The translations under genes were made by a program, and so were the position numbers. Under the pieces are notes generated by a model. The model saw only the letters and a program-made list of their open reading frames with translations. It was not told the origin of the DNA and searched no databases. DNA of 51,961 nt from Myxococcales bacterium. Its GTDB lineage: Bacteria > Myxococcota_A > UBA9042 > UBA3505. Shown piece by piece: positions 42,775-51,032 of the stretch (its first letter is position 1; every line of letters starts with the position of its first letter). The stretch spans positions 1 to 51,961 of the forward strand of contig PBVT01000109.1 in the NCBI GenBank assembly GCA_002728755.1, written 5' to 3'.

Positions 42775-43650
42775 TCAAGGTAGGAAAACCATAAAGCGGT
42801 TTTGTAGTTCTGGTGCGTCCCAGTTGAAAACAGCTTCCTCACCAGCATACACGACCACTCCCTCTGGGGTAAGTTCCAAGCGGTCTCCGGCGGAGAACTC
42901 AGTCCTGAGCCGCGCCAGTTTTTCGGCCCCACTCTGGTCTTTGGGGTGCCCACTTGTGGGTGCTATCTGCGCAGAGGATAGTACCTCTTCGTACGAGAAC
43001 CCCGTCTCGCTGAGGTTGTTGATATGCCGAAATTGCAAGAACAGTGGTGAGGAGAACCACATGACGACACCGGCTAAAGCATCTTCCAGATCGTTCTCTT
43101 GTAGGCTGTAGTCTTGCTTCATGGACGCCACCGTACGGTGTGCGTAGTCCATGGATTCAGCGCAGGTGGGCGAGCATGGTACCCAACCCACAGGAGCAAC
43201 CCCTCGAGGAAAGAAGTTCATCAAGGGCGCCATAGGCTGGGCTAGGCCCGCGTCGAAGGCTGAGAGTATATCCACATCGTTCTGCCGCGATGCCGTCACA
43301 AAGGACTCTACGCAGCAGGCCGGATACCCTAATAATGTACCCAGTTTACGGGCCGCTACCGTTCGTTTCCCAGCCTGGCGTTTTAGGCGCTGGACTCGCT
43401 CCAGCTTTGCGGCTTGTTCGAGTACCCGGTGGTCCCGTGAATAATAGATGACGGAGAGACCGGGATCGGGGCCAGCGATCGCCCGGGTATGCAAACCGGA
43501 GCGCTCAAAGCGGGCACATGCCGTATCGAGTTTCGCATCGGGTACCTGCTCCATTTTTCCGAGCTCACGAATCTTCGCCTCGACGAGATAGAGGTCCATC
43601 TCGAAATTCTCAGGCAGAGCCAATCCGAGTCGTGTGGAGCTGGCGTTCAT
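42775..43650 (-). CDS. DUF483-like protein
   Basis: 291 residues, soluble. The segment GTLLGYPACCVESFVTASRQ (Cys112-Cys113) followed by WVPCSPTCAESMDYA (Cys159, Cys163) matches the Cys pattern of DUF483-type proteins as I recall it. Four conserved cysteines suggest a metal or Fe-S site. N-terminal residues 1-100 are mostly helical; the C-terminus has a beta-rich part (DRLELTPEGVVVYAGEEAVF). Encoded between the PHP-like gene and the radical SAM gene with 9 and 21 bp gaps, so the three are one transcript. No biochemical role is known to me. Confidence 0.6.
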   Translation of the reverse strand: MNASSTRLGLALPENFEMDLYLVEAKIRELGKMEQVPDAKLDTACARFERSGLHTRAIAGPDPGLSVIYYSRDHRVLEQAAKLERVQRLKRQAGKRTVAARKLGTLLGYPACCVESFVTASRQNDVDILSAFDAGLAQPMAPLMNFFPRGVAPVGWVPCSPTCAESMDYAHRTVASMKQDYSLQENDLEDALAGVVMWFSSPLFLQFRHINNLSETGFSYEEVLSSAQIAPTSGHPKDQSGAEKLARLRTEFSAGDRLELTPEGVVVYAGEEAVFNWDAPELQNRFMVFLP

Positions 43651-43659
43651 GTCTAAGGC

Positions 43660-44421
43660 TCAGGATCGGCGTCCATGGCCGCGAGAGGAGCGGTTACGTC
43701 CGCGATCTCTTCCGCCATTTCTTCCTTGGCGTTTCCCGTCCCGAGAACCCCGATCACCGCCACGATGGGAGGCTTTGGCTTCGATGGGCTCGAAGGTGTC
43801 CCCGGTCGACTCCATGGTCAGGAATTCGCCGCTCCGTATTCCTTCCACCAGCTCTCCCTCAAAAAGGCCGAGGGTCAGATACCGGCCAAACTCGCCATGG
43901 TCGGGTCCGGCGGCGGATGCTCCACCCGCGGCCAGCCGTCGCACCATGGCGAATTCCTGCGCGAGCTTGTTTTCATTGCCTATAGCGGTTCCGATCATCG
44001 CGAGGACGCCGTGAATGCCTGGAATGTACACCGCATGATCCCGAAGCTCGCCCCCGGGAAGGTTCCGTGCGTAGGGGTTGCATAATAATACGGCGCAACC
44101 TTTGTCCGTGAGATCCTGTACCAGGTCCGCGGGTTCTACATCGCCGGTGGTGTCGGGGCGGATATCGTTCCAGTCGCTATTTTGCGGAGGGAGGACCCAG
44201 AAACGAGCGGCGCCTGCGGATACAGTGGCTGCTCGATAGGTTTTGGTGCCGCTCTGGTTGAGCTCTTGAACCGCTTTGGAATCTTCAGCGGGCGGCTCGT
44301 TTTCTGATACGAGGCACACAGCGTCAATACCCTTGCTGCGTACGGATTCGGATAGGAGAGCCACATCCAGTGGTTGTTCGTCATTTTCCTGATACGGGAC
44401 GAAGAGATCGATGATCATAGC
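43660..44421 (-). CDS. PHP-like protein with RG-rich tail
   Basis: 253 residues from ATG 44421 (upstream ATG 44502 possible). It begins MIIDLFVPYQENDEQPLDVA and SESVRSKGIDAVCLVSENEP, which has the shape of a PHP phosphoesterase N-terminus (iDlHvHt..., GlDaiaiTDH). The metal-binding histidines are replaced (DLFVP for D-x-H-x-H, SENEP for TDHN), so catalysis by the usual site is unlikely. The middle has LLCNPYARNLPGGELRDHAV and IPGIHGVLAMIGTAIGNENK. The last 35 residues are almost only Arg, Gly, Asp, Ser and Asn with RGG/RG repeats, as in RNA-binding tails. Probable first gene of the DUF483/radical SAM unit. Confidence 0.55.
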   Translation of the reverse strand, partial: AMIIDLFVPYQENDEQPLDVALLSESVRSKGIDAVCLVSENEPPAEDSKAVQELNQSGTKTYRAATVSAGAARFWVLPPQNSDWNDIRPDTTGDVEPADLVQDLTDKGCAVLLCNPYARNLPGGELRDHAVYIPGIHGVLAMIGTAIGNENKLAQEFAMVRRLAAGGASAAGPDHGEFGRYLTLGLFEGELVEGIRSGEFLTMESTGDTFEPIEAKASHRGGDRGSRDGKRQGRNGGRDRGRNRSSRGHGRRS

Positions 44422-44751
44422 GTATTTCTCATTCACGGGGTGCACGTACCAATCCGACCCATAGGGCCCAACTGGTGGGAAACGGAATGATCGACCTAAC
44501 ATCTGGCCGACCGTTGCACAAGCTTCTAGTTCCTACTCGCCTAAACGGGAATCGCGAGAAGAAATGGTGGCCATGCATGGAAAGCTGGATTCCTCTTTGG
44601 ATTTTTTTGTACCTATTACTTCTCGTATACCCTGAAGGACAGCTTGCCACCGTCGGCAGGCAGGGAACCGTGAGAGTATGAGGCATCCTCTATTACATAC
44701 ATCTTGGGTCCGTGGGATCGCTCAAACCCTTGTTGGGCCCTGGAGTGCTTC
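44422..44751. other. spacer between divergent PHP-like and flippase-like genes
   Basis: 330 bp if the ATGs at 44421 and 44752 are the true starts. If the PHP-like gene begins at 44502, the first 81 bp are coding. I see no RNA gene. A short inverted repeat TTGCCAccgtcGGCAGG (about 44642-44657) and a T-run near 44604 are present, with no strong promoter pair; best weak candidates have poor -10 boxes. Confidence 0.45.
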
Positions 44752-45729
44752 ATGAGTACCCGTACGCGTTGGATATTGGGCCTCGTGCTCGTCGTGCCCG
44801 TATTAGGGGGCTTGTTTCTGGTCTCTGGTGTAAAGGCCAAGGACTTTGAGATTCTGGAATTCCATCCGCTCTGGTGTGTTGCGGCCTTCCTCGCGTATCT
44901 GGGATCCCATGTGGTGCGAAGTGTTCGTATGTTGCATCTGGAAGAGCAAGCCCGTGTAGAGCGGGTTGGGGCGCTACCCATCAGTGCAATGTTGGCCGTT
45001 CATCAAGCGGCGAACCATATACTGCCCATGCGGCTGGGTGAGTTTACCTACGCAACGTTGATGCGAGCTGTCGCCAACGAAGGTTTTTCCAAGAGCCTGG
45101 GAGCGACGGCGCTGATGCGGTTTGCGGATTTTCTGGGACTTGGTGTCATGGTTATCTGGGGTGTGGCCCTGGCTCCGTTTACGGATCCCCGCTTCCAGGC
45201 CACGCTGTTTCTGGCTGGTTTTGGGGCCCTCTTTATGGGCATAGGCGGCTTATGGTTTGGCGATCGATTGGTCGTGTTTTTGTCGAAACCGATCCGATGG
45301 ATCTTCGGGGCCCGCTTTGACAGTTTCTTAGGGGACCTCAGCGAAGCCCTCGGTATCTGGAGACGGGAGCGCCGGAGTGTCGTTCTGATCGCGGTGGAGT
45401 CCATCGTTTTGTGGTTCGCGCTATTATGTCTCAACCTATGCCTGGCGCGTGGCGTGGGGATGGAGATTGGCTGGGCGGCTATGTCCATCGGTTTTCTCGG
45501 GAGTGTGATCTTGAGTTTTGTACCCGTGGGAACGGTGATGAATCTGGGAACCATCGAGGCAGGATTTGTTCTGACCCTGAGCATGGTCGGTTTTGAAACC
45601 AAAGAGGCCGTGACCTATGGGATGGGGATCCATATGGGCCTCATCGTTACGACAGGCGTCGCCGGCATTGTCGGAGGCCTATGGTTATTGCGGAATCAGA
45701 ATTCCACGGATAAGCCGCCACCTACATAA
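44752..45729 (+). CDS. lysylphosphatidylglycerol synthase/flippase-like membrane protein
   Basis: 325 residues, with about eight membrane helices. Family (UPF0104/LPG_synthase_TM) features: FLAYLGSHVVRSVRMLHLEE near residue 45, AVHQAANHILPMRLGEFTYA near 82, LGATALMRFADFLGLGVMVI, and late FVPVGTVMNLGTIEAGFVLT. This is the membrane part found in MprF-like and AglD-like proteins; no soluble aminoacyltransferase domain is attached. It may flip or modify a lipid or polyprenyl-linked glycan. GGAG lies 6 bp before ATG 44752. It overlaps the convergent protease gene by 34 bp. Confidence 0.82.
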   Translation: MSTRTRWILGLVLVVPVLGGLFLVSGVKAKDFEILEFHPLWCVAAFLAYLGSHVVRSVRMLHLEEQARVERVGALPISAMLAVHQAANHILPMRLGEFTYATLMRAVANEGFSKSLGATALMRFADFLGLGVMVIWGVALAPFTDPRFQATLFLAGFGALFMGIGGLWFGDRLVVFLSKPIRWIFGARFDSFLGDLSEALGIWRRERRSVVLIAVESIVLWFALLCLNLCLARGVGMEIGWAAMSIGFLGSVILSFVPVGTVMNLGTIEAGFVLTLSMVGFETKEAVTYGMGIHMGLIVTTGVAGIVGGLWLLRNQNSTDKPPPT

Positions 45730-46871
45730 GCCTCCCTAGCGGAGGTCTCGATTTCAGCGTCTAAAAAGATCTGAAACAGGCCCAGGTCGGCTCGGAGAAA
45801 TGGATTCAAAAGAACCAGCTCTGTTGCCTCGGTTTGTCCCGCTGTATGGGAGACTTCGTAACAGTCCTGGCTTCCATCGGTGCAGGGGACGGGGCCCGTA
45901 AGTCGAACCGTTGGTGTCGTGCTGGATCGAAGGGCAAGAGCAGCTCCCAGACCCAGACTTATGGCCACCTTACGACCCGATCCCGCCGGGGCGAGAAAAC
46001 GTACAGCGGTCTCTGCACCAATTCGTAGGTCCATGGCTTCGGATGCTGGCGTGTCGGAGTCTCCATCGTGCTCGTTGAAGGCCGCACCACCCAGCAAGCC
46101 GACTTCGAGTCGATCGAAGAATCGCCCGCCAAGCACGAGCTGCGGCCCATGACGCAAGGCCCCCTCAAGACCGCCTTTCCATGTGTAGTCGAGGCGAACA
46201 TAGGCCGAATGTGTTCCACGAAACGCGGTTAATTCCGGTTTCGCGACGAGGTTCTCGATATGGCTGAGTTCGACCGCCTGGGCCAGGTTTTCGCCCCGTC
46301 GAAAACGGCGTACGACAACCCCGACCAGCTGGCCTGACAGGGTCGTAAGGGCGGCGCCGCTCTGCCCAGGATTGATCGCAGCATCCGTAACCAGATAGGG
46401 GCCTACCCGATTGGTGATCCGGCCACAGGATAGGGTGTATTGCAGCAATGGCGTCCCGTCCTTTTCACTATAGTCAGGGTAGGGGTGCCCCACTAAACAT
46501 ACGGGAGTTCCGATGGTGGGCTCTACGGTCGCTGGTTGCACTGTAAGCGCTTCGTCCTTGGTGGAAACTCGAAGCTGGGCGAGATCGAGCGCTGTATCCG
46601 TTCGTACGACTCGCGCCTTCTTTCGGGTCTTGTCCCGATACACGATCTCGATGGGGCGACCATGGGTTACCACATGAAGCGCTGTGATCAGATGATGCCC
46701 ATCTCCGAAGAAGAAACCGGTTCCACTTCGGTCACCGCTGACGACACGTACTGTGCGCTCCGCGAGCTCGTCGTAGATTGCGGGGAAGGGCGTCGACTCG
46801 GGGGGCTCGTCGGCAAGAAGGGCTTGGGGCAGGAGCAGCACCAAAATGATTAGTAGCCTACCGCCAATCAT
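45696..46871 (-). CDS. exported trypsin-like serine protease fused to a probable outer-membrane beta-barrel
   Basis: 391 residues. Signal peptide (MIGGRLLIILVLLLPQALLA). A chymotrypsin-fold protease spans about 25-205 with an apparently intact triad: His66 (TALHVV), Asp96 (ALDLAQL), Ser171 (NPGQSGAAL), similar to DegP-type enzymes but without PDZ. From about 218 to 391 the sequence alternates in short beta-strands (AYVRLDYTWKGGLEGALRHG, QLVLGGRFFDRLEVGLLGGA, DLRIGAETAVRFLAP, KVAISLGLGAALALRSS, LRADLGLFQIFLDAEIE) and ends in Phe, as outer-membrane barrels do. Length suits 8 strands. The start overlaps the miaA stop as ATGA. Confidence 0.78.
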   Translation of the reverse strand: MIGGRLLIILVLLLPQALLADEPPESTPFPAIYDELAERTVRVVSGDRSGTGFFFGDGHHLITALHVVTHGRPIEIVYRDKTRKKARVVRTDTALDLAQLRVSTKDEALTVQPATVEPTIGTPVCLVGHPYPDYSEKDGTPLLQYTLSCGRITNRVGPYLVTDAAINPGQSGAALTTLSGQLVGVVVRRFRRGENLAQAVELSHIENLVAKPELTAFRGTHSAYVRLDYTWKGGLEGALRHGPQLVLGGRFFDRLEVGLLGGAAFNEHDGDSDTPASEAMDLRIGAETAVRFLAPAGSGRKVAISLGLGAALALRSSTTPTVRLTGPVPCTDGSQDCYEVSHTAGQTEATELVLLNPFLRADLGLFQIFLDAEIETSAREAYVGGGLSVEF

Positions 46872-47755
46872 CGTGCCTCCAGGTCGGATGAGGTTGTGAT
46901 GGGTCGGAGTTCACCCACCGAGCGAAGGAAGGTTCTCTGGCGTTTGGCGAATCGTCGATGGCTCTGCGCAATGGCCGGCACCAATTCGGCGGCCTCGAGG
47001 TTGCCATCGATATAACGTAATACCTCACGATAGCCGGGTGCGGTAAGCCCGTGCACATTCGGCTCGTACCCTTTTCGCAGGATCGCGTGCACCTCCTGTT
47101 CTAGGCCCTCTTCGACCATCTGGTGGGCACGAACGCGAATACGCTCGTCCAATGTCTCTCCACCGGGGTCGACCATGAATCCCTCGACTCCACAAGAGAG
47201 GGCACCTTGCCGTGGTTCTTTGAGGAAGGCTGAGAGGGGACGACCTGTGTGGTGGTAGACTTCCAGGCCGCGCGTAGTGCGTTGGGTGTCGTTGGGGTGT
47301 ATCTTTGCGGCCCACTCGGGATCCACCCGTTCCAACTCCTCGCGAAGACTTGGTAGCCCGTCTTCTTCCAGGGTCGCTCGCAACTCCTGTCGAACAGAGC
47401 CCGGGATCTCCGGGATGGGAGCCAGACCCTCCCGGAGAACCTGAAAATAAAAGACGGTTCCTCCAACGAATAGAGGGCAGGCGCCTCGGCTCTGGATCTC
47501 CTGGCAGAGAGGCTCGGCCAGCTCGGCGTAGGCACCCGCGCCGAGAGGTTGGTCGGGCTCACGAATATCAAAGAGATGGTGTGGAGCCTGCTGCCGTTCC
47601 TCCAGGGTTGGCTTGGCCGTGCCAATATCCAGCCCCCGAAAGATTTGCATGGCGTCCAGATTGATGATCTCGACGGGGGTCGTCCTGGCGTAATCCAACG
47701 CGAGCGCTGTTTTGCCAGCCGCTGTCGGGCCCAGTATCGCGATGGCTGCGACCAT
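46868..47755 (-). CDS. miaA: tRNA dimethylallyltransferase (MiaA)
   Basis: 295 residues. Transfers a dimethylallyl group to A37 of tRNAs reading UNN codons. P-loop GPTAAGKTALALDYA at residue 9, IINLDAMQIFRGLDIGTAKP and HHLFDIREPDQPLGAGAYAE, then LFVGGTVFYFQVLREGL and TQRTTRGLEVYHHTGRPLSA. All are standard, with Asp-Ala-Met-Gln in place of the commoner Asp-Ser-Met-Q. Same strand as the MaoC gene (21 bp gap) and coupled to the protease gene. Confidence 0.94.
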   Translation of the reverse strand: MVAAIAILGPTAAGKTALALDYARTTPVEIINLDAMQIFRGLDIGTAKPTLEERQQAPHHLFDIREPDQPLGAGAYAELAEPLCQEIQSRGACPLFVGGTVFYFQVLREGLAPIPEIPGSVRQELRATLEEDGLPSLREELERVDPEWAAKIHPNDTQRTTRGLEVYHHTGRPLSAFLKEPRQGALSCGVEGFMVDPGGETLDERIRVRAHQMVEEGLEQEVHAILRKGYEPNVHGLTAPGYREVLRYIDGNLEAAELVPAIAQSHRRFAKRQRTFLRSVGELRPITTSSDLEAR

Positions 47756-47776
47756 TATACTCGATACCCTATGGGT

Positions 47777-48604
47777 TTAATTATCCTGTAAACGGGCGAG
47801 CCCGATCAAGACGACCTGATCCGAGCCGTTGCTGGTTCGGGTCAGGATCTGTCCGTTGTCCTGCACAAAGCCCTCGGTAGTAAGAACCTCCCCGGGGAAG
47901 ACTGGCGCCGTAAATCGGGCCCAGTATCCCGCGAAGCGAGAGAGATCGTTTCCCAGATGGGAAAGCACGGCTCGGCCGGCAATGCCGTAGGAGCAGAGTC
48001 CGTGCAAAATGGGTTTGGGGAACCCGGCTTTTTCTGCAAAGGCGGGGTCGACGTGCAGCGGGTTTCGGTCCCCATTCAATCGGTAGATCAGTGCCTGGTC
48101 CGCTCGGGTTACCTGTTCGTATACGAAATCAGCGCGCTGATCGTCCGCGATTTCGGGTAGCTCTTGCTTGGGGCCTGGATCCCCACCGAAGCCTCCGCCA
48201 CCACGGTAGAGGATGGACCAGGTCGTGGTGAACAGCTCGGTGTCCTGCTCGTAGGTTTTCGCCGTTATGATGCAGACGGCATGTTTCCCTTTGTCTTGAA
48301 TGGCGGAGACCGTCGCGCGGGTTTCCACGGTGGCCTCCGCAGGAATCGGTCGATGGATTTCGATGTCTTGTTCCCCGTGCACTACCCGTGTCAGGCTCAT
48401 CTCGAGAGTTCGTACGGCGCTGAAAAGGAGCTCGAACGGAGGAACGACCGCAAAGGTCGGTAGGACCTTGGGGCCTCGTCCCTCGTAAACGAAATCGAGA
48501 TCGTCGGGGCCGCATCCAACGGAGAGCGCGTATAATAGGGCATCTCGGTTGGTGTAGGTGTAGGTCAATGGGGGAAGTTCGGTTCCAATCAGATCGGTAC
48601 GCAT
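47777..48604 (-). CDS. MaoC-family enoyl-CoA hydratase (hydratase 2 type)
   Basis: 275 residues with two hot-dog halves, as in the hydratase part of peroxisomal multifunctional enzyme 2. The N-terminal half is degenerate (YALSVGCGPDDLDFVYEGRG, KVLPTFAVVPPFELLF). The C-terminal half has the hydratase-2 motif YRLNGDRNPLHVDPAFAEKA followed by GFPKPILHGLCSYGIAGRAV, with the catalytic Asp and His. It hydrates trans-2-enoyl-CoA to (R)-3-hydroxyacyl-CoA. It sits 36 bp downstream of the BMC-T gene on the same strand, so it may be co-transcribed with the microcompartment genes, though no encapsulation peptide is visible. Confidence 0.88.
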   Translation of the reverse strand: MRTDLIGTELPPLTYTYTNRDALLYALSVGCGPDDLDFVYEGRGPKVLPTFAVVPPFELLFSAVRTLEMSLTRVVHGEQDIEIHRPIPAEATVETRATVSAIQDKGKHAVCIITAKTYEQDTELFTTTWSILYRGGGGFGGDPGPKQELPEIADDQRADFVYEQVTRADQALIYRLNGDRNPLHVDPAFAEKAGFPKPILHGLCSYGIAGRAVLSHLGNDLSRFAGYWARFTAPVFPGEVLTTEGFVQDNGQILTRTSNGSDQVVLIGLARLQDN

Positions 48605-48640
48605 AGTATTCCTCGAAGGGGTTCTGCCGGGTCCAGAAGG

Positions 48641-49261
48641 TTAGTCGCTGGACGGGGTCATGTTCAAGGTCAAATGAACGGCTTCGGCTGGTACATCGGG
48701 TAGAGCAGGATCAGGCGACGCCACGATACGCTGCGCAACCAGCCGCTCGGCCGCAGCTTCTTCCGTTGCTTCGGCTACAGCTTCCAGGGCCGTCAAGGCT
48801 CCCCGTAAAACGAAGAAACCTTTTCCACCGTAGTCATCTGCCATTTGTAGATGGTCTACGCGAGCCTCGGCGGCTTTGAGGCCAGCATCGAGGGCACGTA
48901 TGGTGCTCGCGATTGTGTAGCACTCTACCGTGAGCAGGCTCTCCGTAGAGATCGATTCCGATTCGGAATCTTCGACATCACTGCCAAGGGCGCGCCAGAG
49001 GGACGTATGCGCAGCTTGCAGACATACGCTATCGATCAAGGCATCACCGGCCTCGGCCATGCCGATGGCAAAGGACTCTTCTACGCTGGCTACATCACCG
49101 GTAAAGGCCAGAAGAAACTTGCCGGGCTCGGTCGTTCGGCACTGCAGCAATTCGATCGGACTGCGCTTTAGCACCTGGTCTGTGACCCACATCCCCGTGG
49201 CTGCATCTTGAATCTCCAAAAGCGCCAGGGCTCCGGAGTTGTGGGGTGTTGTGAGTAGCAC
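48641..49261 (-). CDS. microcompartment shell protein, tandem-BMC trimer (BMC-T1 type)
   Basis: 206 residues with two BMC folds: the first at about 10-95 (GALALLEIQDAATGMWVTDQ, LLAFTGDVASVEESFAIGMA), the second at about 108-195 (LLTVECYTIASTIRALDAGL, GFFVLRGALTALEAVAEATE). Such proteins form pseudohexameric trimers in the shell facets. The length and place in the operon match the Haliangium ochraceum BMC-T1 (Hoch_5812) as I recall. The linker is acidic (DVEDSESESISTES). It starts with GTG directly after the aldehyde dehydrogenase stop. Confidence 0.85.
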   Translation of the reverse strand: MLLTTPHNSGALALLEIQDAATGMWVTDQVLKRSPIELLQCRTTEPGKFLLAFTGDVASVEESFAIGMAEAGDALIDSVCLQAAHTSLWRALGSDVEDSESESISTESLLTVECYTIASTIRALDAGLKAAEARVDHLQMADDYGGKGFFVLRGALTALEAVAEATEEAAAERLVAQRIVASPDPALPDVPAEAVHLTLNMTPSSD

Positions 49262-50689
49262 TTAGACGATCCGGAAATGGTCGTGAAGCACACAACGACG
49301 CATACGGACGAAAGTCCGCGCGTTGGTCATGCCCTCACCAGTGGGACCAGCGATTGTCCAGGCTGTATACCCTTCACCGTCAAAGCCTGTTCCATTATAG
49401 GAGGGGCCGTTCTTCACAAAGATCGATGTGTCCACAGCAACGGACATCTCGTGGAGGAGGTCGATGTTCTTGGAATGCATTACCGATGTATGTCGGCAGC
49501 CTTTCTCGACCTCGACCGCGGTTTGAATACCGGCGCGCGTATCCGAGAAACGGAACATCGGGATGATCGGCATCAACTGTTCGATCTGTACCAGCGGATG
49601 GCTTGCATCCGATACCTGTACAACGGCGATGGGTGGATCCCCAGAGACATGCAAGCCCGCCGCTTTCAATATATGACCGGCGTTCTTTCCTACGAACTCT
49701 CGTTTTACATGGGTGTCATCGGCCAGGAGGAATCGCGTCAGCTTATCGGCGTCTGCGCCTTTGACCTGATGGGCACCCGCTCGTCCCAGCTCGTCCCAGA
49801 GATCGTCTGCGATTCGTTCGTGGGCCAAGATCTCTTTTTCCACGATACAGACGATATTATTGTCCAGGCCTGCGCCAGCCACGATATCTTTTGCAGCTTG
49901 TGGGACATTCGCGGTGTCGTCCACAAGCACGGGTGGGTTGCCAGGACCCGCGCAGATGGCTCGCTTCCCGGATCCCTGGGCTGCCTTCACGACCGCCGGG
50001 CCGCCGGTGACCACAACCAGTCGAGTCCCTTCATGGGTCATCAGTCGGTTGGCAGACTCGATCGTCGGTTCTACTACACAAGCCATCAGGTTCTCGGGAG
50101 CACCCGCGGCCACGATGGCCTCGTTGGCATCGCGAATAAACTCTGCAGAGACCTTCTTCGCGCTGGGATGCACATTGAAGACGACCGCGTTACCGCCAGC
50201 CAGCATGGAGATGCCATTATTTAACAATGTCTCCGTTACATTGGTGCACGGCGTGATGGACGCGATCACACCAAACGGTGCCCATTCATGAAGAGCGAGT
50301 CCATGATCGCCGGTAAACGCTACGGGCTGAAGAACCTCCAGGCCTGGTGTGCTTCGCGCGACGAGATGGTTCTTCTTAATCTTATGGTCTACCCGTCCAA
50401 GGCCAGTCTCCGCTACAGCCGCTGCGGCGTAATGCGGGGCCCGCTTGAACATCAATTCCCGAAGATTGGAGATGACCCGGGCGCGCACGTCCATACTGCA
50501 GGAACGATAGGCTTCGAAGGCGACGTTGCCGGCGGCGATCGCAGAATCAATATCGTCAAAGAGTCCGAGTCGGCCGACGCCAGACTGGTTCACGTTGATC
50601 TGTGGAGCACCACTGCCGCCTTGCTCCGCAACCACTTGTTGCACCACGTTACGGATGATGCTGCGAATCGTGGTTTCGTCGATGCTCAT
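49262..50689 (-). CDS. CoA-acylating aldehyde dehydrogenase with encapsulation peptide (PduP/EutE type)
   Basis: 475 residues. Oxidises an aldehyde to acyl-CoA with NAD and CoA inside the shell. The first 20 residues (MSIDETTIRSIIRNVVQQVV) form an amphipathic helix, followed by a Gly/Ala/Pro linker: the usual encapsulation peptide. The catalytic Cys281 is in NNIVCIVEKE; FNVHPSAKKVSAEFI and ICAGPGNPPVLVDDTANVPQ are PduP/EutE motifs. It is the only recognisable cargo enzyme in the visible part of the operon. The substrate aldehyde is unknown: no diol dehydratase, ammonia lyase or glycyl-radical enzyme is in the window. Confidence 0.93.
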   Translation of the reverse strand: MSIDETTIRSIIRNVVQQVVAEQGGSGAPQINVNQSGVGRLGLFDDIDSAIAAGNVAFEAYRSCSMDVRARVISNLRELMFKRAPHYAAAAVAETGLGRVDHKIKKNHLVARSTPGLEVLQPVAFTGDHGLALHEWAPFGVIASITPCTNVTETLLNNGISMLAGGNAVVFNVHPSAKKVSAEFIRDANEAIVAAGAPENLMACVVEPTIESANRLMTHEGTRLVVVTGGPAVVKAAQGSGKRAICAGPGNPPVLVDDTANVPQAAKDIVAGAGLDNNIVCIVEKEILAHERIADDLWDELGRAGAHQVKGADADKLTRFLLADDTHVKREFVGKNAGHILKAAGLHVSGDPPIAVVQVSDASHPLVQIEQLMPIIPMFRFSDTRAGIQTAVEVEKGCRHTSVMHSKNIDLLHEMSVAVDTSIFVKNGPSYNGTGFDGEGYTAWTIAGPTGEGMTNARTFVRMRRCVLHDHFRIV

Positions 50690-50714
50690 GGCCTTTTCCT
50701 ACCCGTTCCGCCTA

Positions 50715-51020
50715 TCAGCCTGTGGAATCGGCGGATTTGTCGAATTTGACCTTCCCGTCTAGTTCCAGCTGATCCACGATTGCCATTATAGTGGCATCGA
50801 CGGGGCGGTCCCGTGTTACGCGAGTCTGGCGGGCACTGGAGCCACTGGCATAGAGGACCACTTCGTTTGTCCCTGCGCCCACGGCGTCGACCGCCACCAC
50901 CATCTTGCCGGTCTCTTTGAGTTTGGTAGACAACTCGTGGACCACAAGGAGTCGGAGCCCTTCGAGCTCCTCTTCCTTGCGTGTCGCAACGACCGTACCG
51001 ACAACTCGACCGAGCTGCAT
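50715..51020 (-). CDS. microcompartment vertex protein (BMC-P, EutN/CcmL family)
   Basis: 101 residues, single EutN/CcmL domain: [20 protein letters not shown], then [40 protein letters not shown] and [14 protein letters not shown] at the end. Five copies cap each vertex of the shell. It lies between the BMC-H gene (12 bp upstream) and the aldehyde dehydrogenase gene. Confidence 0.94.
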   Translation of the reverse strand: MQLGRVVGTVVATRKEEELEGLRLLVVHELSTKLKETGKMVVAVDAVGAGTNEVVLYASGSSARQTRVTRDRPVDATIMAIVDQLELDGKVKFDKSADSTG

Positions 51021-51032
51021 GAGTCGGCTCGC

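Noticed and set aside
49277-50224. Plus-strand frame of 315 codons opposite the aldehyde dehydrogenase
   Set aside because: Antisense shadow of a well-conserved gene in a codon-biased region.
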